This document shows positions 7,338 through 12,977 of a DNA stretch of 46,551 nt, in pieces. Every line of letters starts with the position of its first letter. Positions within the stretch are counted from its first letter, which is position 1. The translations under genes and the position numbers were made by a program. The stretch is taken from IMG/VR virus record IMGVR_UViG_3300048924_000575, positions 1 to 46,551 of that record; one strand, given 5' to 3'. The DNA comes from a virus. The notes beneath the pieces were generated by a model, which saw only the letters and a program-made list of their open reading frames with translations, did no database searches and had not been told where the DNA came from.

Positions 7338-7534
7338 GGGCGTTCCTTGGGTGGTTCGGGTAGATCCATCCAGTGCGTCGGAGGGAACGGATGCACCCAC
7401 CGCGCAAACTCACCGGAAAGCGTCCGCCAGCCGACGTATTGGTCGGTCACGTAGTTCGGAACGCTGCCAACACTGATAAGCAGGACGGCCTTGTGAAGCG
7501 GCGGCAGTTCCGTAATGGGCTTCCACTCGCTCAT
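7334..7534 (-). CDS. DUF551-like phage protein
   Basis: A 66-residue protein opening with MSEWKPITELPPLHKAVLL and ending WMDLPEPPKE. This matches the DUF551 pattern (WxPIxxLPP ... WMPLPEPP) of small phage proteins of unknown function. Start 7534 gives the conserved N-terminus and a 4-bp overlap with the upstream gene; a longer frame to 7765 is not needed. Confidence 0.7.
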   Translation of the reverse strand: MSEWKPITELPPLHKAVLLISVGSVPNYVTDQYVGWRTLSGEFARWVHPFPPTHWMDLPEPPKERP

Positions 7535-7716
7535 GCCGCCGCCTTCACGTCTTCCGCATACATCTGGCGGTACTGCTGGAACTTGTCGTTGAATGCCAAC
7601 TCCAGACGCATACGCATGTCCGGGTCGAACGCGAGCCAGCAAGCGGCAAGCTTCTGAACACCGTTTCCGCCATACTTCTGCATCGTGGCGACTGCTTGGG
7701 TAGTCGTGATTTCCAT
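7531..7716 (-). CDS. Small hypothetical protein
   Basis: A 61-residue helical protein (MEITTTQAVATMQKYGG start) with a GGAG ribosome site 8-9 bp before the ATG. It is the first gene after the structured non-coding block (7.8-8.3 kb) in the direction of transcription, so its expression depends on transcription passing through that block. Function unknown. Confidence 0.6.
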   Translation of the reverse strand: MEITTTQAVATMQKYGGNGVQKLAACWLAFDPDMRMRLELAFNDKFQQYRQMYAEDVKAAA

Positions 7717-7821
7717 GTTTTGCTCCGTGTGGGATAAGTAAGCCGCTCAGGACGACGCACACCAATTGCCCATAGTGGAGGGCTTTGGCTTTTTCGCGTG
7801 TTGAAACGTTGAGGGGGGGGT

Positions 7822-7929
7822 GATAAGGCGCCCAAGGCCTTACCTTGGTATGCGCCGGCCTGAGTGGCTGTAGGGGTGCCGGTTACGTTTCCGGCGTCAG
7901 TTGGCGACTGACCGACTCGTGGCCTTATC
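7822..7929 (-). ncRNA. Structured RNA element A (multibranched fold)
   Basis: A 108-base segment closed by an 8-bp stem (7822-7829 with 7922-7929, GATAAGGC/GCCTTATC). Inside are three clear hairpins: 7827-7856 (GGCGC plus CCAAGG arms, loop CCTTA), 7878-7895 (GCCGG/CCGGC) and 7896-7912 (GTCAGT/ACTGAC, loop TGGCG). A further helix, GAGT (7862-7865) with ACTC (7915-7918), encloses the last two. No open frame of useful length covers it. Strand is inferred from the leftward operon, since base pairing alone does not fix it. Confidence 0.5.
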
Positions 7930-7944
7930 CGCAGCTTGCCAAGC

Positions 7945-8041
7945 CCAAATTCAAAGGCGCGGAGGCAACGTCTTTATTACTCGTCTGCCAGCGAGTCGCG
8001 GGTGGTAGGGGTTTATTGCCCTAACGTGGTCCGCAATTTGG
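7945..8041 (-). ncRNA. Structured RNA element B (cloverleaf-like fold)
   Basis: A 97-base segment. Two outer helices (CCAAATT 7945-7951 with AATTTGG 8035-8041; GCGGA 7959-7963 with TCCGC 8030-8034) enclose two hairpins: 7979-7996 (ACTCG/CGAGT) and 8006-8023 (TAGGG/CCCTA). A 4-bp ACGT/ACGT helix (7968-7971, 8024-8027) can form between them and the outer stem. Size and branching resemble a tRNA cloverleaf, but there is no T-loop or D-loop consensus. Transcription strand inferred. Confidence 0.45.
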
Positions 8042-8067
8042 TTGATGGCCCCGGATGCGGTCCCGGG

Positions 8068-8155
8068 TTGAAACGTCGAAGTGAGATTCGAACTCACGGC
8101 ATCCAGACGCTGTTCGGTTCGCTGGACTCTGACCCAACTAGACTAACGTTCCGAT
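8068..8155 (-). ncRNA. tRNA-like element C (irregular)
   Basis: On the minus strand there is a perfect T arm (GTGAG, loop TTCGAAT, CTCAC; 8081-8097) and a D arm with a 3-bp stem and GG-containing loop AGTTGGGTC (8128-8142). Between them a 6-bp stem (8101-8106 with 8122-8127) closes a 15-base loop instead of the normal 7, without U33. The acceptor arm (GAACGTT, 8145-8151) pairs with 8070-8077 only if one T is bulged and 3 bases separate it from the T arm. It is not a standard tRNA: either decayed or a mimic. Confidence 0.5.
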
Positions 8156-8202
8156 GCAACTAGCGAAGCGCATCTGCCCATCGCCTGGGCGGTACTGCTG
8201 CC

Positions 8203-8288
8203 ATCAGTGCAAGCCCCTGCTCCGCGTCCTACTCGATTCGGACTGCGCATAGACAGGGATGCGCTACCCTGCAAGGGCCTGCACTGAT
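8203..8288 (-). ncRNA. Structured RNA element D
   Basis: An 86-base segment closed by a 13-bp helix with one mismatch (9 bp ATCAGTGCA/TGCACTGAT at 8203-8211 and 8280-8288, then GCCC/GGGC). It continues TGC/GCA and encloses two hairpins: GTCC/GGAC (8226-8243) and GCGCAT/ATGCGC (8245-8264). The outer helix is too long for chance. Adjacent extra hairpins lie at 8153-8174 (GATGC/GCATC), 8176-8190 (GCCCA/TGGGC) and 8292-8308 (GCCGC/GCGGC). Strand inferred from the operon. Confidence 0.5.
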
Positions 8289-8316
8289 AGCGCCGCGTTT
8301 CGTGCGGCTACGGCTG

Positions 8317-8592
8317 CTATGCAGCACCAGGGGGAGATTGTTCCGGGACAGGCAGCAGATCCTTGATCCGCTGATTGCCGTCGCCACCGTAGGGGATGCA
8401 GTCTTTATCCCAGCCGGGCGGAAGTTTGTCGGTCAGCGTGATTTCTCCGACAACATAAATCTGTACGTCTTTGCGGGAATCTGATGCTGCTTCCTTCCAA
8501 TCCTGGCGCGCAATGCCCCACGCATCGTCTTCGTTGTCAGCCTCGACAACCATGTCCAAATCAAGCAACGTGTTCACTCGATACAGCGGCAT
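8317..8592 (-). CDS. Hypothetical phage protein
   Basis: A 91-residue protein (MPLYRVNTLLDLDMVVEAD start), acidic, with a beta-rich N-terminus and a short Pro/Gly-rich C-terminus. AAGGAG lies 7 bp before the ATG. It is the only protein gene between the two groups of structured RNA elements, so it may simply be carried along. The N-terminal strand pattern recalls small DUF-type proteins of phage RNA/ligase neighbourhoods, but I cannot assign a function. Confidence 0.6.
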   Translation of the reverse strand: MPLYRVNTLLDLDMVVEADNEDDAWGIARQDWKEAASDSRKDVQIYVVGEITLTDKLPPGWDKDCIPYGGDGNQRIKDLLPVPEQSPPGAA

Positions 8593-8615
8593 CTCGTTCT
8601 CCTTATTAATCGGTA

Positions 8616-8745
8616 TGAATCCTGAAAGAAGCGGGCGAGATTCGAACTCGCGCGCAGCGTATACCGGTGATCGATCGGCACGCCCAGGATAAGAATCGTC
8701 CCCGAGGCTCTAACCTGACTGAGCTACCGCTTCTTTCAGGATTCA
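8616..8745 (-). ncRNA. tRNA-like element E with 19-bp closing stem
   Basis: A perfect 19-bp inverted repeat (TGAATCCTGAAAGAAGCGG at 8616-8634 and its complement at 8727-8745) brackets a tRNA-like body. On the minus strand: acceptor GAAGCGG/CCGCTTC, TA, a canonical D arm (GCTC, loop AGTCAGGTTA, GAGC), then 55 bases, then a perfect T arm (GCGAG, TTCGAAT, CTCGC). The 55 bases fold as two hairpins: a 7-bp stem with a 10-base loop (ACGATTCTTA) and a second with a 9-base loop (ATCGATCAC). No standard 5-7-5 anticodon arm is visible and CCA is not encoded. Confidence 0.6.
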
Positions 8746-8760
8746 CGTGTCTGCGTCCTG

Positions 8761-9297
8761 TCACGGCGCCAGAGACTTGGGCGATTCGTCCTTAAGAATC
8801 GTTTTCTTGAATCCAACGCCAGCAGCAACGTGATAGATCACAATTCCTTCTGGATCCATGAAACCAGGAGCAGCACGGCTACCCAAAAGCGAAAGCTCGT
8901 CTATCACGCACTCCACCGTGCTTGCGCGCATCACTCCGCGATACAACTCAGGAACTACCAAACAGCATGCCGGCCGTATGCTGTCATCCGACCAGCGCGA
9001 TACGTTGAAAAGTGAAAACCGCTTGTCTGGTACCCCATAACGCCGTTGAATTCCAGCCCCCCACCATTCACCGAAATGTCGGCCGGGACCCAGCTTCAAG
9101 AGTTCGCTACGGTTTTCCTGCGCCCAAGCAGCAAACCCATAGTTGTCGGATTCAGGAGTAATCCACCGGGTACGGCTGCCTACGAACATGTCTCCGTGTT
9201 CGTTAATTGCGATTTGGGCATTTGTCCCGTCGATCTTTTCGGTGATGATGCATTCCCTAGAAAACCTGGCCATTTTTGGGAAATCTTCGAATTCCAT
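8761..9297 (-). CDS. Small RNA ligase (Rnl2-like nucleotidyltransferase fold)
   Basis: A 178-residue protein with the ordered motifs of ATP-dependent RNA ligases (RNA_ligase family): motif I EKIDGTN with the AMP-accepting Lys21, motif III FGEWWG (75-80), motif IIIa FSLFN (94-98), motif IV PEGIVIYH with E150, and motif V lysines (KK at 164-165, K169). It should seal 3'-OH/5'-phosphate RNA ends. It lacks a separate C-terminal domain. Start 9297 is chosen for AAGGAG 6 bp upstream; an ATG at 9315 is possible. It is the first gene of the pL operon, flanked on both sides by structured RNA elements, which suggests these are its substrates or partners. Confidence 0.85.
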   Translation of the reverse strand: MEFEDFPKMARFSRECIITEKIDGTNAQIAINEHGDMFVGSRTRWITPESDNYGFAAWAQENRSELLKLGPGRHFGEWWGAGIQRRYGVPDKRFSLFNVSRWSDDSIRPACCLVVPELYRGVMRASTVECVIDELSLLGSRAAPGFMDPEGIVIYHVAAGVGFKKTILKDESPKSLAP

Positions 9298-9329
9298 TCC
9301 TATCTCCTTGTTCATTCGTCAGCTCGCTC

Positions 9330-9434
9330 ATAGAACGGGCTGGCGGATGAATTCCGGAGCAGCGCGCTACCTGGCTGTTCCCGCTAATGCGGCTCCAGGT
9401 AGGGCGCTGCCTCTTCAACCAAGCCGCGTTCTAT
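9330..9434 (-). ncRNA. Structured RNA element F (long hairpin in pL leader)
   Basis: A 105-base fold in the pL leader, 32 bases before the ligase start. The outer stem ATAGAACG/CGTTCTAT (9330-9337, 9427-9434) continues as GGCT/AGCC. An inner hairpin has GCAGCGC/GCGCTGC (9359-9365, 9404-9410), one G-G mismatch, then CTACCTGG/CCAGGTAG (9367-9374, 9395-9402), and a terminal CCGC/GCGG hairpin with loop TAAT. About 15 paired positions in the inner arm make it very stable. It could be a leader control structure, an antitermination element or a ligase substrate. Confidence 0.55.
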
Positions 9435-9553
9435 AGCTCCACTCCCGGAGCCAGGCGCGACCTGGTAGCCGTCGATCTTTGTTCAGGGGTAACGGGTTGC
9501 GCCCTGGGCCTAGCCACCTTGCGGTCATCGGCCTGTTCTATCGCTTTGCTGGT

Positions 9554-9565
9554 TGTTAAAGAGCG
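9554..9565 (-). promoter_or_regulatory. boxA antitermination element (nutL-like)
   Basis: On the minus strand the sequence CGCTCTTTAACA matches the boxA consensus of lambdoid nut sites and rRNA leaders, where NusB/S10 bind the RNA. It lies about 105 bases downstream of the predicted pL start. No boxB hairpin with a GNRA-type loop is obvious next to it, and no Arg-rich N-like protein is recognised. Antitermination may instead be RNA- or host-driven. Confidence 0.75.
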
Positions 9566-9677
9566 GTGCTGCTGGTCCTGCTTCCCATGCCCACCCGACT
9601 TTGTGGCGGTAACGTCCTCTCGCTGGGATACGAGGCCGAGGGCTTGTTGCGGCGCCGTGTTTGCAGCGCATGGGTGA

Positions 9678-9706
9678 ATAATCGCATTTGCGATTAAGTA
9701 TGTCAA
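9678..9706 (-). promoter_or_regulatory. pL early promoter
   Basis: Minus-strand -35 TTGACA (9701-9706) is a perfect consensus. It is separated by 17 bp from -10 GATTAT (9678-9683). Both overlap the two CI operators. It drives the leftward operon beginning with the RNA ligase; the expected start is near 9671, giving a leader of about 370 bases. Confidence 0.85.
9680..9695. promoter_or_regulatory. Left operator 1 (CI/Cro binding site)
   Basis: AATCGCATTTGCGATT, a perfect two-fold site: half-sites AATCGCA and TGCGATT around a 2-bp centre. It overlaps the -10 of pL, so repressor binding would block the left operon. The same half-site occurs in the operators beside cI. Confidence 0.85.
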
Positions 9707-9720
9707 GCGCAAATGCGATT
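9705..9720. promoter_or_regulatory. Left operator 2 (CI/Cro binding site)
   Basis: AAGCGCAAATGCGATT, the same half-site pattern with one change. Its centre is 25 bp from left operator 1, and it overlaps the last bases of the -35 of pL. The spacing suits cooperative binding of two repressor dimers. Confidence 0.8.
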
Positions 9721-9768
9721 GCAATTCCGACTACCATGTTTGAATTGTTTTGTTACTAGGGGAGTGAA

Positions 9769-10194
9769 ATGAAAGTTTGGATTCTGGCTATGGTCGGCTC
9801 GGTCGCGTGGCTGTCCGGCTGCGCGGCGCAAAGACCCGCGACAACGGCTGTGCCCGCTGCGCAATTGGTGACGGCGGAGAAGGCATACGTAGATGCGAGC
9901 TTAAGCAGGCTCAGGAATTCTCTGAAAGACCCCGAGTCGGCGCGGTTTTATGGTGTCTATGCAGCTCAGAAGCCCGGTCAACCGCGGCCAAGCATCTGCG
10001 GCGCGGTAAATGCTAAGAACAGTTATGGAGGGTTCGCTGGGAAAACCCTGTTCTTGGCCACGCCGGATGTGGCAGTTCTTTCGGGTGGCCTTAATGTCGG
10101 GGCGGGGTCGGTAGGTTCGGAGGTGATCGTGAGCAACTGCACGCTTGCGCCAGGGCAGCCAGCGCCGCCTAGCCTCGATGTCGAATATCGTTAG
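9769..10194 (+). CDS. Lipoprotein of unknown function
   Basis: A 141-residue protein with a type II signal peptide: a short basic start, a hydrophobic core and lipobox LSGC with the lipidated Cys at 18. The mature part holds a DPESARFYGVYAA segment and two Cys (CGAV, SNCT). The ATG has GGGGAG about 7 bp upstream. It sits alone on the plus strand between pL and the cI operon, so it may be expressed in the lysogen and alter the host envelope. The function is inferred from location only. Confidence 0.7.
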   Translation: MKVWILAMVGSVAWLSGCAAQRPATTAVPAAQLVTAEKAYVDASLSRLRNSLKDPESARFYGVYAAQKPGQPRPSICGAVNAKNSYGGFAGKTLFLATPDVAVLSGGLNVGAGSVGSEVIVSNCTLAPGQPAPPSLDVEYR

Positions 10195-10233
10195 GAGATT
10201 GCCGCTGCGTGACGGCGCTGCGGGCTGTGTGGC

Positions 10234-10259
10234 AATAAAAAAGCCACCCGGAGGTGGCC
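10234..10259 (-). terminator. Rho-independent terminator of the cI operon
   Basis: A GCCACC/GGTGGC hairpin with loop CGGA (10241-10258) followed on the minus strand by TTTTTTATT. It ends the leftward cI-lipoprotein-membrane protein operon a few bases past the last stop. Confidence 0.85.
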
Positions 10260-10265
10260 GAAATA

Positions 10266-11276
10266 TCAAGTGCTGCCCTTTAGCAGCTTTTTTCGCGGCT
10301 TTCTTGGCTTTCTAGGCTCTACCGCTTCAAGAATTGGTGGGTGCTCAACTTCAAAATAAAGTGGGATCTGCGCAGCCGCCCGACGATGCTCCAGCACCTT
10401 CGTCAGCGTGTAGTCCGTCCTCATAGTGTCGCCTACGAGGGACTGAGTTCGCCGAAGCGAGGCTTTCAGAATATCGCCGCTCGCAAACGGCTCATTACTC
10501 TTCACTTGCTGCAAAAAGAGCGGATCGGAAACCGTTGCGTAGAAGACAGTGCTCCCGTCTGAAAACCGCCATTTATTGTCATCGCGAAAAGAAATGCTGA
10601 CGAGCTGCAAGTTCATCTCTACATCTTGCTCGGAAAGAACCTCAGGAACTAGTTCGGGCGCAGCCAAGCTGGGGACGTCATCTCGGGACACTGTGATGAA
10701 ACGCTTTGTCTGCTTCTGATCCGTGACTGCAAATTCCGTAATTCCTTCCGTCTCCAGTGGCTTAAGAACGCCTTCTAGGGACTGGCGCAGCTTGGTTTGG
10801 CGGAATAGGTCAATCACCTGTTGTTCAACGACGAGATGGGCGTCGTCAAGTTCCACGCGGACTAGGCCATCATCCATAAGGACTACGCGCTTGATCGTGC
10901 GGTTGCGGAGCCACTTCAAAAAGCCAATGAGCCCCAGAAGCGTGCCTCCCGTATACGCCGAGGTCTGCAGCAAAAGGCCAAGCCATTCCAGAATTTGCTT
11001 GGCGGTCGCCACTTTCTCATTTGAGAAGAGTGTTTGAGCTTGCTGCAGCAACGTCTGTACAACGTCGAGTTCAATTCCGAAGCAGCCAGTCTTGAAGGAA
11101 GCCTTGACCTTTACGGCAATCTTGGCTTTCCCATCGTTCAGCGCCGTGTTCGCATCTTCTAAAACTTGGCCAAGAGCAAGTAGGGCAGGAGCAAGGTCGC
11201 GCACATTCATCTCGTTCGACTCGAGTGCAGGCCCGTCGTAGAGGATGTGAAATTTGGCGTTGCTCATATCGGACAT
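10266..11276 (-). CDS. Hypothetical protein with one membrane segment, cI operon
   Basis: A 336-residue protein. A beta-rich first part (FHILYDGPALESNEMNVRDLAP) leads to a hydrophobic segment at about 98-123 (GLLLQTSAYTGGTLLGLIGFL), followed by a long soluble domain and a very basic C-terminus (KPRKPRKKLLKG). Start 11276 is chosen for an AGGA-containing leader; the next ATG at 11267 is also possible. Base composition is lower in GC than its neighbours, a sign of separate acquisition. It lies downstream of cI, where prophage-expressed exclusion or defence genes are often found; no family recognised. Confidence 0.6.
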   Translation of the reverse strand: MSDMSNAKFHILYDGPALESNEMNVRDLAPALLALGQVLEDANTALNDGKAKIAVKVKASFKTGCFGIELDVVQTLLQQAQTLFSNEKVATAKQILEWLGLLLQTSAYTGGTLLGLIGFLKWLRNRTIKRVVLMDDGLVRVELDDAHLVVEQQVIDLFRQTKLRQSLEGVLKPLETEGITEFAVTDQKQTKRFITVSRDDVPSLAAPELVPEVLSEQDVEMNLQLVSISFRDDNKWRFSDGSTVFYATVSDPLFLQQVKSNEPFASGDILKASLRRTQSLVGDTMRTDYTLTKVLEHRRAAAQIPLYFEVEHPPILEAVEPRKPRKPRKKLLKGST

Positions 11277-11291
11277 TCTATCTTTTCCTGT

Positions 11292-11303
11292 CTGTATATA
11301 CAG
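11292..11303. promoter_or_regulatory. Short palindrome upstream of the one-TM gene
   Basis: CTGTATATACAG lies 16 bases before the start at 11276 in an AT-rich stretch. The arms CTGT/ACAG are 4 bp apart rather than 8, so this is not a standard LexA site. It may be part of a promoter or an operator that allows expression independent of cI. Confidence 0.3.
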
Positions 11304-11402
11304 TTGTATTTTTTTATCAGGTTGTCTTTGTTGGCGCCGAGATTTCATGAGCGCACCCACTGTCCCGCCGCATCATCTCGCGGCCTGGCGCCAGTCCAGA
11401 CG

Positions 11403-11813
11403 CTATTCGCCGCCCACCTTTAGCGCCTTCGCGGTGCCGAAATATCGGAAGTAGCAGTTATAGCCAAGGTTCCCAGGCTGGCGGACGATCTGTAAGTCAC
11501 TGACGCCATTTGCCCCTTTGGCAAAGGCATTGATCAGCAGGTCGCCTCGCAAGGTCTCCTCGGTTGGCTTCGGCTCATAGAGATTGGCGTGGCAGCGAAT
11601 GGCCGTCACAGTACCCAGGCTTTCCGATGATTCTGGCGCGATCTCGTAAACCTTGACTGCCTTCGTCGCTGCTTGCAAATCGACCACGCTAGCCGGCGCG
11701 TTCCCGCGCCTGACTGTTGCGTCCTTTTCTTCTGGTGAGACTGTGATGCAGCTAGCCAATGTCGACGACATCAACAGGACAAGAGACACGCGCGCCAGGA
11801 GGGGACTTTTCAT
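11403..11813 (-). CDS. Lipoprotein encoded behind cI (Rcs-type DUF4156-like)
   Basis: A 136-residue protein with a type II signal peptide (basic start, core LARVSLVLLMSS, lipobox TLASC, Cys22). The mature part contains a VTAIRCHANL stretch and a second Cys near the end (GYNCYFRYFGTA). The pattern resembles small envelope lipoproteins related to DUF4156, but that match is tentative. Start 11813 is only 20 bp from the cI stop, so it is probably co-expressed with the repressor in the lysogen. Confidence 0.65.
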   Translation of the reverse strand: MKSPLLARVSLVLLMSSTLASCITVSPEEKDATVRRGNAPASVVDLQAATKAVKVYEIAPESSESLGTVTAIRCHANLYEPKPTEETLRGDLLINAFAKGANGVSDLQIVRQPGNLGYNCYFRYFGTAKALKVGGE

Positions 11814-11832
11814 AAAGCTGCCGGTTGAGTAG

Positions 11833-12906
11833 TTAGGATTTCTTCCATTGCCCTGACTCGTTATCCCCGAGCCTGGAGCCCGTCCATACCACCTGGCCAA
11901 GAACTCGCACGAGAGGACCGTTCTCTAGGGAAATGTCTGGATATAAAGGATTGAAAGACCGGGCCACCCACTTTTGGGTCAACTTGTCGCGCGCCACGGT
12001 CTTCACGATCATCTTGCCGTCATAGTTGATGGCATAGACGCCGCCGCCGGCCAAGTCGCGCAGCGTCAGGTCTTCGTTTGGGACAACGAGCAGGGCAGCG
12101 CCATCCTTGATGACGGGTTCCATGCTGTCGCCTTTTGCATACACCACGCGAGCCTTACCGGCGTCGGCGCCCACAGACCGTAGGAACGATCTACGGAACT
12201 GGATCACGCCGGTTTGAGTCTCGTCGTCGTTCTCGATCCCATCGCCCGCCGCCAAGCGAACATCCGATAGTTCCGGAACCTTCTCGAACTTGTCGTTTGC
12301 GGCGTGCGGTTCGCCTGGTCCTACATTAGCCACCACGCCTTCCTGCGTGCTGATCCGAAGCTTGGGCTCGCGCTCAGCCTGTGCCGTTGTCCGACCACCC
12401 TCCCAAGGAGCTGGCAACCCGGGGATCCGCATGGGGAATGCGTCGTCAGCGTGGTCCATGTCGACCAGGCCGCCGGGCTTGTGCGAACGCAAGGCCGCCG
12501 CAGTTGGATTTGGCAGTTGGGCCGCTTTAGGCGCAACGTCGACGCCAAGCTTTAACTGCGCAATCGCTAAGGCCAAAGCCCCCTGTAAAGCGTTCAGTTG
12601 AGCGGGTGGAAGCGCGCGCACATCCTGTTCGGAAATGTCGGGGAAGGGCCAGGCTGCTGCCGGCTCACGAATTGTGGAGGGCGCGGCGCCAGCGCCTCCC
12701 TTCTTAGGCCCAGCGCCGTCCATCAGCCATTCGACGTTCACATTCAAGGCGCGCGCCAGGTCCAGGAACAGGGACGACCCCTTATTCCTCCCGTTTTCGA
12801 TGCTGGCAATCGTGGATTGCCCCGCCCCTACGGCTTTCGCCAATTGGGCCTGGGATAGTCCTGCTTCGGTCCTTGCTTCAGCAAGGCGGTCTTTAAGGGC
12901 GCTCAT
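11833..12906 (-). CDS. cI: CI-type phage repressor (HTH_XRE + S24 peptidase)
   Basis: A 357-residue repressor. Residues 1-65 form an XRE helix-turn-helix (GLSQAQLAKAVGAGQSTIAS at 16-35). A long low-complexity linker runs to about 215. The C-terminal S24 self-cleavage domain has catalytic Ser261 (GDSMEP) and Lys302 (MIVKTV), with an Ala-Gly pair at 220-221 as the likely cleavage point. It should maintain lysogeny and be cut upon RecA activation. It is longer than typical (about 230 aa) because of the linker. Start 12906 lacks a ribosome site and abuts an operator, which fits a leaderless mRNA as in lambda cI. Confidence 0.92.
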   Translation of the reverse strand: MSALKDRLAEARTEAGLSQAQLAKAVGAGQSTIASIENGRNKGSSLFLDLARALNVNVEWLMDGAGPKKGGAGAAPSTIREPAAAWPFPDISEQDVRALPPAQLNALQGALALAIAQLKLGVDVAPKAAQLPNPTAAALRSHKPGGLVDMDHADDAFPMRIPGLPAPWEGGRTTAQAEREPKLRISTQEGVVANVGPGEPHAANDKFEKVPELSDVRLAAGDGIENDDETQTGVIQFRRSFLRSVGADAGKARVVYAKGDSMEPVIKDGAALLVVPNEDLTLRDLAGGGVYAINYDGKMIVKTVARDKLTQKWVARSFNPLYPDISLENGPLVRVLGQVVWTGSRLGDNESGQWKKS

Positions 12907-12921
12907 ATCGCAATTGTGATA
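12906..12921. promoter_or_regulatory. Right operator a (next to cI)
   Basis: TATCGCAATTGTGATA: half-sites of the same type as the left operators around an AT centre. It overlaps the first base of cI and the likely pRM -10 (CACAAT on the minus strand), so occupancy should shut down cI itself, like lambda OR3. Confidence 0.75.
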
Positions 12922-12929
12922 CTTACAGC

Positions 12930-12945
12930 AATCGCAATGGCGCTT
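12930..12945. promoter_or_regulatory. Right operator b (middle)
   Basis: AATCGCAATGGCGCTT, with one good and one diverged half-site. Its centre is 24 bp from operator a and 23 bp from operator c. It overlaps the -35 of pR and could position CI to activate pRM. Confidence 0.75.
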
Positions 12946-12972
12946 GCGTGATAAGCGCAATTGCGATTAAAT
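12944..12972 (+). promoter_or_regulatory. pR early promoter
   Basis: -35 TTGCGT (12944-12949), 17-bp spacer and -10 TTAAAT (12967-12972). The predicted start falls at or next to the cro ATG (12978), and there is no Shine-Dalgarno before that ATG, so cro is probably translated from a leaderless transcript. Confidence 0.6.
12953..12968. promoter_or_regulatory. Right operator c (next to cro)
   Basis: AAGCGCAATTGCGATT, close to the consensus, lying between the -35 and -10 of pR, 10 bp before the cro ATG. It is the best candidate for the tightest CI site (OR1 equivalent). Confidence 0.8.
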
Positions 12973-12977
12973 GGCGC

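Noticed and set aside
8041-8076. Hammerhead-ribozyme-like arrangement (GATG, stem, GAAAC) on the plus strand
   Set aside because: The invariant C3 and A9 of the core are replaced, the stem is offset from GAAA by extra bases, and the strand is opposite to operon transcription.
7800-8300. CRISPR array or simple repeat cluster
   Set aside because: The hairpins differ in sequence and there are no regular repeats and spacers.
9431-9724. 97-codon frame in the pL leader
   Set aside because: It runs through the pL -35/-10, the operators and boxA, and its product has no protein-like pattern; it is an incidental open frame in GC-rich DNA.
11292-11303. CTGTATATACAG as a LexA box
   Set aside because: The CTGT and ACAG arms are 4 bp apart instead of the required 8.
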